Shown here: in pieces, positions 32,696 to 38,730 of the stretch
Numbering within the stretch: position 1 is the stretch's first letter
Layout of the letters: the number at the start of each line of letters is the position of its first letter
From: Candidatus Heimdallarchaeota archaeon
Lineage (GTDB): Archaea > Asgardarchaeota > Heimdallarchaeia > Heimdallarchaeales > Kariarchaeaceae
DNA: 38,730 bases
Assembly (NCBI GenBank): GCA_015522385.1
Contig: WAMJ01000121.1
Coordinates: 1-38,730 of the forward strand
Reading direction: 5' to 3'
Notes under the pieces: model-generated
What the model was told of the DNA's origin: nothing
Seen by the model: only the letters and a program-made list of their open reading frames with translations
The model's database searches: none
Position numbers and translations under genes: made by a program

Positions 32696-33187
32696 CTACA
32701 TATTCTCGACGATAAATGGCGGTTCACTGGTATCCTTCACCGTCTGAAGTGAAACATAGGTAAGCGATGAACCCACCCCCTTTATGTCTTTCAACCTCTT
32801 CACTGTGAAGACCGCCAATTCCTCAATAGACCTCATCCTCACCTTCACAATGAGATCCCATTCCCCAGCAACTATATGAACCTCTTGCACATGAGGAAGC
32901 TGACATATTGTCCGAGCGAGATCCTCCTGCTCGACTCCGTCCTCCTTGGAGTACGAGATCATGATGAACGCGGTGAGATCCACCCCGATCTTCTTGTAGT
33001 CAGGGAAGATGCTGTAGTTCTTGATCACACCGAGTTCCTCAAGTCGTTTGATCCGGGAGTGGATGGTGGACTTGGGGAGATTGAGTTTAGAGGACATCTC
33101 CTTGAGAGACATCTTGGAGTTCTGCATGAGCTCGCTCATTATCCAGAAATCTTTACGTTCGAGTTTCACAGTCTTTTTCCGAGTCAT
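32696..33187 (-). CDS. Lrp/AsnC-family transcriptional regulator
   Basis: A 163-residue regulator. The N-terminal helix-turn-helix reads LKEMSSKLNLPKSTIHSRIKRLEELGVIKNYS, and the C-terminal RAM domain (about 70-150) has the alpha/beta sandwich with VHIVAGEWDLIVKVRM, the usual G-x-x-D/E ligand turn. Such proteins form octamers and often sense amino acids. A run of basic residues (TRKKTVKLERKD) precedes the HTH. CCTTAATAAT is centred about 28 bases before the ATG. The target genes are unknown. Confidence 0.92.
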   Translation of the reverse strand: MTRKKTVKLERKDFWIMSELMQNSKMSLKEMSSKLNLPKSTIHSRIKRLEELGVIKNYSIFPDYKKIGVDLTAFIMISYSKEDGVEQEDLARTICQLPHVQEVHIVAGEWDLIVKVRMRSIEELAVFTVKRLKDIKGVGSSLTYVSLQTVKDTSEPPFIVENM

Positions 33188-33328
33188 CTACACATGCAAT
33201 ATCTTTCCACATTATTAAGGATTTCTCGGACATCATCCAATTATATCTGAATTTACTAAGGCAATCTGGATGAAATTCGAAGTTGAATTAGACCAGATAT
33301 ATATAGGACCATGTCTATAGATATTACA

Positions 33329-33424
33329 GTGAAAACCCCACAGATACCCCACAAGAAAGCGAAGAAAGAAAAGAAGAAGGTCAGAGAAGTGGTCATCCTG
33401 TGGGAGGCTGGAATCGGCAAATGA
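33329..33424 (+). CDS. Possible 31-residue lysine-rich protein
   Basis: A strong TATA element GATATATATAGG (33296-33307) lies 27-29 bases before this GTG; an in-frame ATG at 33311 is too close to the TATA box to be transcribed. The frame encodes a short protein with a basic core (KKAKKEKKK) and an end VVILWEAGIGK. It is the only reading frame linked to a clear promoter in the gap between the Lrp gene and the tail-anchored RING gene. It could also be an untranslated RNA. Confidence 0.3.
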   Translation: MKTPQIPHKKAKKEKKKVREVVILWEAGIGK

Positions 33425-33637
33425 TTTCGCTCAGATCAAGAACGGAGGTGATGTGTTAGACAGGAAGTATTGAAGTATTGCTTGATCCCACATATATCAT
33501 CGAACAAGACACTGAACCATGGAGGGGACATCACCAATCCCCTCTGTGAATTCAGCGACTGTGCGCGTAATCTTCACTCATTGATCACCATCTCCTCTTA
33601 TCAACCACCAACACTAATCAGGGCGTTACCAAGGTTG
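33425..33637. other. Gap with no convincing gene
   Basis: Follows the possible 31-residue gene. It holds a perfect Shine-Dalgarno-like GGAGGTGATG at about 33444-33453 that leads only into very short frames, and a 77-codon frame (33470-33703) that runs into the opposite-strand RING gene and looks like chance. No tRNA or hairpin was recognised. It may be the 3' part of a non-coding RNA started at the TATA box near 33300. Confidence 0.3.
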
Positions 33638-34051
33638 CTATGTGAAATACACCACAAATACAACACCTCCCATCCACACCACGAATACTATAAAAGGAAG
33701 TAACCTACCGAATAAAGATTTCTTCGGCTTCCTCTCTCTCGCCTGCTTTCTCATCTCTTTTATTCTCTTCTTCCGCGACTTCTCACCAAACTTCTGATCA
33801 AACTTGTGAGCCAACCTCATGGATTTTGCCAACTCTCGGTTGATCTCCCTCATTTTCTGTGCTTCAGATTGAGTCTTCGGAGCTAGTTCAGAAAGCACCT
33901 TAACCTTTAACTTTCTTCTGCAGATAGGGCAGCTCTCATTTTCAAACACCCATGCAGCGAAGTGGTCACGGTGAAAGCTGTTATTACATTCTGGACATGG
34001 ATAGTATGTCTTTCGATCCACACTGAGGTAGCAAATGTTGCACTTATCCAC
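33638..34051 (-). CDS. Tail-anchored RING-like finger protein
   Basis: A 137-residue protein with an N-terminal RING-like finger (C4, C7, C19, C22, H27, H30, W34, C41, C44), a helical and strongly basic middle (about 60-115, with EKSRKKRIKEMRKQARERK) and one C-terminal transmembrane helix (about 118-136), so it should face the cytoplasm as a tail-anchored protein. The segment FHRDHFAAWVFENESCPIC aligns well with the second half of eukaryotic RING-H2 fingers, including the E2-contact tryptophan. A TTG at 34072 is in frame, but the GTG at 34051 is 27 bases after CTTTTTTAAG and is preferred. A membrane E3-like role is inferred. Confidence 0.75.
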   Translation of the reverse strand: MDKCNICYLSVDRKTYYPCPECNNSFHRDHFAAWVFENESCPICRRKLKVKVLSELAPKTQSEAQKMREINRELAKSMRLAHKFDQKFGEKSRKKRIKEMRKQARERKPKKSLFGRLLPFIVFVVWMGGVVFVVYFT

Positions 34052-34090
34052 ATAGAGTTTAGAGGAGATCAACTTAAAAAAGCTTCATTA

Positions 34091-36031
34091 TCAATCCGTG
34101 CTGGCAATTCGCTCGATGTACTCTAATGACTGATGCCGGAAATAGGTATCATAGAGTTCCCGGTAATGCCCACCTTGGTCAAGGAGTTCCTTGTGCGAGC
34201 CCTCCTCGATGATCTTACCCTCTTTCAAGACGATTATTCGATCCACATTCCTCACGGTGGACAAACGGTGGGCAATCACGATAGAGGTCCGACCCGACAT
34301 AAGCAGGTCTGTGGCTTCCTGGATCTGCATCTCCGTAAAAGGATCAACACTCGCAGTAGCCTCGTCCATAATGAGGACTGCTGGATCCTGCATTAGTATC
34401 CTCGCGAATTGGATAAGCTGTCGCTGTCCCTGAGACAATCTGTTCCCACGCTCACCGACGATCATGTCATATCCACCTTCAAGATTGTCTATCCAATCCA
34501 GTGCTTTGATCTTCCTCAGTATTCCCGTCATCTTCTCGATCGATTCCTCGCTGTATTCCTTGAGCTCCGAGTTCATCTGGAAGCCCTGCGCGTTCGTGGC
34601 ACTAACCGTACTAAAGCCCGAACCATAGAGAATGTTTTCCTTGATGGACGCATTCCAGAGGAAGACCTCTTGGCTGATAATCGCCAATCTGTTTCTGAGG
34701 AAGTGGAGGTCTAACTCGCGGATATTGACACCGTCAATCAACAGCTCGCCATCTTGGAACTCGTAGTACCTTCCGATGAGCTTAGAGAGCGTGGACTTCC
34801 CAGCTCCGGTGTGCCCTACTATAGCGATCTTCTCACCTGCATCGATCTTGAGATTGAAGTGCTCGAATATCGGCAGATCTTCCTTGTACCCAAATGTAAT
34901 GTCCTTGAATTCTATCTCTCCCTTCATGTCCTCAATGGTTTTCTGATCCGTCTGCACCACCTTGTTCTCGGCGTCCATAATTGAGAACACACGCTCTGCT
35001 CCCGCGAGACCCTGCTGAAACTGTGACCAGAAAGAGGCTATCTGAACAAGAGGGAAGAAGAAGAAGTTCAACCCATTCAGGAAGAGGAAGAGCTGACCCG
35101 CAGTTATCTCCGAGCCGGGGAGAAGGTTGATCAATGGGATTTGATCAAGGCTGTCTGAGATGACATCAAGGGGTCCGATAAAGATAATGACTGTCGTAGC
35201 CACGGCCGTAAGGATATTGAGAATGGGGAAGATCGAGTTGAAAACCAGACCCCTCCGCAGATTGACGGAGTACGACAGACCATTCATCTCGTCGAACTCG
35301 TCATAAACGGTCTGCTCAGCTCGAAAAGACTTTGCAATGTATATCCCGGACATTGTCTCCTGTATCAGTGCATTGACACGAGCAAGTACCCTGTTTGACT
35401 CGAGGGCAACTCCCCTTGCGATCCTCCTGAAGCTCAAGGCCACAAGTACGATAATAGGGGCAAAGAGGAGAAGAAGAACGGTTAATCTGACAGAGGCGGC
35501 GTATAGAAAACCGACGATGACGAAGAAATTAAGAACCTGCCCGATGAGATTGGTTGACAGACCAACGGTCTGCCCAAAGCTCTGTGTGTCATTCGTTACC
35601 CTTGAGACAAGCCTACCTGTGGGAACCTCGCCGAAGAAAGCCATGTCTCTCTCGAGGAGTGAGTTAAAGACATCCTTCCTCAAATCCTCAACAGAGGACT
35701 GCACGGATATCGCCCCAAAGTACATGGCAACCGCGTTGCTGACGAAGGCCACAATGTACGATCCCAACAATAGGGCAGTTGCAGCATAAAAGAACGATGT
35801 GGTAGTTAGATCCTCACCGCTCTCAAAGGCGACCTCTAACTGGTTGATCACTACCGAGAAGATGTAGGGTACAATTCCATTAAACACGGACTGTATGACC
35901 ACGAAGAACCCAACTAATAGCATATACTTTGCGTATGGCCTGAAGTATCCGATGATCCTGACAAATAGCTCACGATCACTATACTGGCGGTCGTAACTGT
36001 CCTTGTCCAGCCCGTGGAGGATGAATCCCAC
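34091..36031 (-). CDS. ABC exporter half-transporter with the canonical ATPase site
   Basis: A 646-residue type IV ABC exporter half: about six transmembrane helices (30-335) and a nucleotide-binding domain with Walker A VGHTGAGKST (405-414), Q-loop SQEVF, signature LSQGQ (532-536), Walker B VLIMDE with catalytic E557 and H-loop H588. The signature has Q for the usual second-position G. An extra stretch of about 25 residues (about 472-498) lies between the Q-loop and the signature. Its GTG start overlaps the TAG stop of the other half by one base, so the two are made together and form a heterodimer. Substrate unknown; drugs, lipids or peptides are all possible. Confidence 0.92.
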   Translation of the reverse strand: MGFILHGLDKDSYDRQYSDRELFVRIIGYFRPYAKYMLLVGFFVVIQSVFNGIVPYIFSVVINQLEVAFESGEDLTTTSFFYAATALLLGSYIVAFVSNAVAMYFGAISVQSSVEDLRKDVFNSLLERDMAFFGEVPTGRLVSRVTNDTQSFGQTVGLSTNLIGQVLNFFVIVGFLYAASVRLTVLLLLFAPIIVLVALSFRRIARGVALESNRVLARVNALIQETMSGIYIAKSFRAEQTVYDEFDEMNGLSYSVNLRRGLVFNSIFPILNILTAVATTVIIFIGPLDVISDSLDQIPLINLLPGSEITAGQLFLFLNGLNFFFFPLVQIASFWSQFQQGLAGAERVFSIMDAENKVVQTDQKTIEDMKGEIEFKDITFGYKEDLPIFEHFNLKIDAGEKIAIVGHTGAGKSTLSKLIGRYYEFQDGELLIDGVNIRELDLHFLRNRLAIISQEVFLWNASIKENILYGSGFSTVSATNAQGFQMNSELKEYSEESIEKMTGILRKIKALDWIDNLEGGYDMIVGERGNRLSQGQRQLIQFARILMQDPAVLIMDEATASVDPFTEMQIQEATDLLMSGRTSIVIAHRLSTVRNVDRIIVLKEGKIIEEGSHKELLDQGGHYRELYDTYFRHQSLEYIERIASTD

Positions 36032-37812
36032 TAGCTGCTCACCTCCTTGAGGGTGGAGAAGATCCGAGAGTATTTCTCGACGTTCTTCACCAGATGATCA
36101 TGGGACCCCATGCCTATGATCTCACCCTTGTCCAGAAGGATGATGAGATCCGCCTTCCGGATCTGAGCAATCCTGTGGGTGATGAGAAAGGAGTTCCTCC
36201 CCCTGAGTACCTCGGAAATAGCCCGTTGGATCTCGTCTTCTGTCTTGGAATCAATGGCACTGCTGGCATCATCAAGAATGAGTATACGGGGATTCTTCAG
36301 AACTGCACGAGCTATTGCAATTCTCTGCCTCTGACCACCTGATACCTGCACTCCACGCTCACCAATCTCGGTGTCGTACCCATCGGGAAGCGTCATGATG
36401 AAATCATGGATCTGAGCGAGCTTGGCGGCATCAATGACTTCCTCCATCGTGGCTTCAGGTCTGCTTAACCGGATATTATCGACAATCGACCGGGAGAAGA
36501 GAAAGATGTCCTGCTCTACCAATGCCATCTGGCTGCGGAGCGACTCTAACGACCATTCAGAGAGTGGATGACCATCCAACCTAATCTCACCCTGCTGTGG
36601 GTCGTACAGACGAGCGAGGAGCTTGGTGATAGTTGATTTCCCCGAACCTGTCATGCCCACGAGCGCAACAACCTGCCCGGGTTTCACCCTGAAGTTAAGA
36701 TTCTTTAGCACGGGGACTCCCTCCCTGTAACCAAAAGTGACATTGACGAACTCAATATCCCCCATGATCTCGGAGGCGTAACCTCCAGTATTAGCGTCAA
36801 TCTCTGTATTCCAATTGATCAGGTGGGTGATGCGCTCCGCAGATGCTACTCCCATGGTCAGTACCGTGATGGCGAAGATGTTGATGAAAGTGGGGAACCT
36901 GAGGAGCTGGATAAGCAGAAGGTATGTGATCAAGTCATCGAATGTAATGACCCTGCTGTTCACCAAGAATACCGCGTGGACGAAGGAGAAGAGGGTTGCC
37001 ACCCCTAAAAGTAACAGGGGATAGTACTTTCCCTGCAAGACCCCCTGTCTAATTGCCACCTTCTTGAACTCATCGATGTTCTTATAGAAAATCTCTCGTT
37101 CATAGTCCTCCTGCGTATTCCCACGCACGAGTGACATCCCAGAGATAGTCTCGTTCAACCGTGAATTTATACGGGAAACCGCCATCCTCTGCTGCCAAGC
37201 AACTGGTGTGAGATTGTTATTGTATCTGCGAAGTGCGATGGCAAAACTGATGAGAAAGATGACGGGAACTAAGAGCAACTGAGGGTCAATGAAGTAGATG
37301 AAGATGAAAGGGACGATGATCCCCACTAACGCTTGAAACACCAGTTGAAATCCTGGATTGATCATGAAGTTCAACTGCCGGACATCAGCTGCTGCTCTTG
37401 ACATAAGATCCCCAATTGTCTGCTGGTCATGGAAGGTAAGTGACTTACCAAGAATGGAACTATAAAGCTCATCCCTGGTATTCCGCTCAATGCGCTGAGC
37501 AACAAACTCGATCATCCAGTTTTTTACAAGGAGTACAAGTCCACCCCCTACTCCAAGGACAAGGACTGAAAGTGATAATGTTCCCAAATCGGAGTAGGTC
37601 AAAGTATCGTCAACAAGTCCCCCCGCGATCTGTCCTATTATCCGGGGGATACTGGATTGGAGGACTGCAAAGAATATCTGAAGGAACATGGCAGGAATAA
37701 AGAGCCACCAATACTTCAGCACATGCGATATGACGTAGAGATACGGGGAGCTCCGCCACGATCTGTAAGTCGTCGGGGGCTTGAACTCGGTGTTGTCAAG
37801 AACTGTAGCCAT
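36031..37812 (-). CDS. ABC exporter half-transporter with a degenerate ATPase site
   Basis: A 593-residue partner half, with about six transmembrane helices (33-330), Walker A VGMTGSGKST (386-395), signature VSGGQ (490-494), Walker B ILILDD (510-515) and H-loop H546. The catalytic glutamate after Walker B is replaced by D515. In heterodimeric exporters such as TM287/288 and BmrCD one site is degenerate in just this way, paired with the partner's odd signature (here LSQGQ), while the other composite site is canonical. First gene of the two-gene operon. Confidence 0.92.
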   Translation of the reverse strand: MATVLDNTEFKPPTTYRSWRSSPYLYVISHVLKYWWLFIPAMFLQIFFAVLQSSIPRIIGQIAGGLVDDTLTYSDLGTLSLSVLVLGVGGGLVLLVKNWMIEFVAQRIERNTRDELYSSILGKSLTFHDQQTIGDLMSRAAADVRQLNFMINPGFQLVFQALVGIIVPFIFIYFIDPQLLLVPVIFLISFAIALRRYNNNLTPVAWQQRMAVSRINSRLNETISGMSLVRGNTQEDYEREIFYKNIDEFKKVAIRQGVLQGKYYPLLLLGVATLFSFVHAVFLVNSRVITFDDLITYLLLIQLLRFPTFINIFAITVLTMGVASAERITHLINWNTEIDANTGGYASEIMGDIEFVNVTFGYREGVPVLKNLNFRVKPGQVVALVGMTGSGKSTITKLLARLYDPQQGEIRLDGHPLSEWSLESLRSQMALVEQDIFLFSRSIVDNIRLSRPEATMEEVIDAAKLAQIHDFIMTLPDGYDTEIGERGVQVSGGQRQRIAIARAVLKNPRILILDDASSAIDSKTEDEIQRAISEVLRGRNSFLITHRIAQIRKADLIILLDKGEIIGMGSHDHLVKNVEKYSRIFSTLKEVSS

Positions 37813-37860
37813 CAGAAACTGTCGGAGAGGTAGGTATTTAAAGCGGTGTTTATGGGAAAT

Positions 37861-38178
37861 CTAGTCCAAGGTGTATTTGTGTTTCAGCACCTCTGAAAGC
37901 TTCTCCAAGAGTTTCTGTTCGTCCGCAGTGATAACGTCGTCGAGGTTTGCCACGATCTCCGCCCTCTGCAAGATCATGTCCTTGAGCTTCTCTAGATTCG
38001 CCCGCTCCTCCTCCGAGATCACATCATCTTCATATGCGTCGTTGAGCATTAGCTCGTAGACATCGCTATCGAACTTCACCTGCTCGATAATCTCCCTCTC
38101 TTCCGTGGTCACAATTCCGTCCTTTTCTGCAATCTCCATGAGTTGCTTGATGGTCTGCGTGAGTAGTTCAGTCTCCAT
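37861..38178 (-). CDS. Small three-repeat TerB/EF-hand-like acidic protein (second copy)
   Basis: A 105-residue acidic protein and a paralogue of that at 10645-10995. Three turns: KDGIVTTEE (19-27), EDDVISEEE (50-58) and LDDVITADE (79-87), spaced 31 and 29 residues as in the other copy; the second and third turns have DD for DG. Helices between them are rich in E and L. ATTTTAAACC on the minus strand is centred about 28 bases before the ATG. It lies just upstream of the ABC exporter genes, 48 bases away, and may share a transcript with them. Function unknown. Confidence 0.7.
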   Translation of the reverse strand: METELLTQTIKQLMEIAEKDGIVTTEEREIIEQVKFDSDVYELMLNDAYEDDVISEEERANLEKLKDMILQRAEIVANLDDVITADEQKLLEKLSEVLKHKYTLD

Positions 38179-38346
38179 CTTGGATTAATGTCTAGATATG
38201 GGTTTAAAATAATTTGCAGGAGATTGATCATCTGGATACAGAATCTCGGAGATCGATTGACATGAATCTAAATTTTGGGGAGAATCGTTGAACGGATTCC
38301 CCAATTATTTCACCAACTGCAAGGTACCTATATCCAAGAGTTATGA

Positions 38347-38469
38347 TCAGTCCCTATTTTCAAGATCCTTAATGTAGAAGTAGTTTGTTCCGTCCCAAAT
38401 GGCGTAGTTCTCATCTTCCTGTGGATCAGGGATGTCATTCATTGCGATAGCTTCAATAGTTTCAATCAT
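38347..38469 (-). CDS. Hypothetical 40-residue acidic protein
   Basis: A short frame with a good ribosome site AGGTGAG six bases before the ATG at 38469. A longer frame (to 38568) exists but contains the strong TATA box GTTTATATATTAC (minus, about 38543-38555), so the shorter form with a leader of about 55 bases is preferred. The translation is acidic with an aromatic C-terminal half (YAIWDGTNYFYIKDL). No family recognised. Confidence 0.45.
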   Translation of the reverse strand: MIETIEAIAMNDIPDPQEDENYAIWDGTNYFYIKDLENRD

Positions 38470-38569
38470 GTTTCTCACCTGTTTTATGTTTATACAATAG
38501 TGTGGAGATAAAATATCTCCAACATCTATATCTAGAGCAGTTGTAATATATAAACATTTTACAAACAAA

Positions 38570-38730
38570 CTATCCTCGTATCAAGATTTACGAATTCGAC
38601 ACCACATGAGTTCAACGATACGTGCTGCAAACGACAAGAGGTGGAATTGAAGATCCAATGGCAGATCCAGGAATGGGAACCGATGGGGAAACTTGAATTC
38701 TCCAGAATGATGCATGTATGGGTCAACCAA
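38570..38730. other. Window end with open frames on both strands
   Basis: A plus-strand frame from GTG at 38641 (after AAGAGG) stays open to the window end, and a 49-codon minus-strand frame is open from the end to a TGA at 38581. Only one can be real and the window is too short to decide. The plus frame has a start and a weak ribosome site, so it is slightly favoured. Confidence 0.25.

Noticed and set aside
33440..33456. End of a 16S rRNA-related sequence, from the GGAGGTGATG string
   Set aside because: The string is the complement of the anti-Shine-Dalgarno but no further rRNA-like sequence adjoins it.
33470..33703. 77-codon plus-strand frame
   Set aside because: Begins with TTG, has no spaced ribosome site and runs into the well-supported RING gene on the other strand.
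35337..35789. 150-codon plus-strand frame opposite the ABC exporter
   Set aside because: Shadow of the membrane part of the 646-residue ABC gene; no promoter or ribosome site.
1..38730. Insertion sequences, integrases, tRNA genes or attachment sites
   Set aside because: No transposase or integrase motif, no terminal inverted repeats with target duplications and no tRNA cloverleaf were recognised by eye; a tRNA scan would be needed to exclude small ones.

Overview
The window is chromosomal DNA from an archaeon, most likely an Asgard archaeon and possibly of the Heimdallarchaeia type. The archaeal signs are deoxyhypusine synthase, aspartate carbamoyltransferase with a separate regulatory chain, a zinc ribbon of TFIIB type, and TATA boxes whose centre lies about 25-27 bases before many start codons. 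The Asgard assignment rests on longin-like proteins and on several RING-like zinc fingers joined to membrane segments. A half-size heme A synthase points to a haem-copper oxidase and thus oxygen use. The lineage is an inference; no rRNA or tRNA gene was found.

Layout. 1-3297 (minus): a 2-oxoacid dehydrogenase operon (E1 alpha, E1 beta, E2 cut by the window edge). 3701-5178 (plus): a MinD-like ATPase and a longin-like/winged-helix protein two bases apart, meeting a TPR-like gene tail to tail. 5912-10995 (plus, with two small exceptions): cytidine deaminase, deoxyhypusine synthase, a membrane metal-dependent hydrolase, an unknown 434-residue protein, isoaspartyl methyltransferase and a small three-repeat TerB/EF-hand-like protein. 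11018-14054 (minus): a 57-residue protein and a coupled pair of repeat-containing membrane proteins, one ending in a RING-like finger. 14194-18096: a longin-like protein, a lysine-rich linker protein, heme A synthase, a Cas4-like but apparently degenerate nuclease and an overlapping beta-propeller gene. 18077-21205 (minus): a 1042-residue membrane protein with about 29 copies of a 14-residue repeat and a C-terminal RING-like finger. 21530-22446: PadR regulator plus Hsp20. 22533-26204 (minus): a GNAT-like protein and a two-gene 2-oxoacid:ferredoxin oxidoreductase. 26360-32295: pyrimidine synthesis genes pyrE, pyrF, pyrC, pyrI and pyrB, interspersed with a LigB-type dioxygenase and small proteins. 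32352-38469 (minus): a small acidic protein, an Lrp/AsnC regulator, a tail-anchored RING-like protein, a heterodimeric ABC exporter, a second TerB/EF-hand-like protein and a 40-residue protein.

How the genes fit together. Central carbon metabolism has both an NAD-type 2-oxoacid dehydrogenase complex and a ferredoxin-linked oxidoreductase, which fits a lineage able to use oxygen but retaining anaerobic enzymes. Five genes of de novo UMP synthesis lie within 6 kb, and cytidine deaminase adds salvage. The most unusual content is a set of three proteins sharing one RING-like finger with almost invariant spacing (CxxC-x11/12-CxxC-x4-Hxx[H/E]-x3-W-x6-CxxC), each predicted to be in a membrane. The genome is compact: convergent genes overlap or touch, and many genes appear to be read from leaderless mRNAs, often with GTG starts. 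Start codons were therefore chosen by distance from the TATA box where this was clear.
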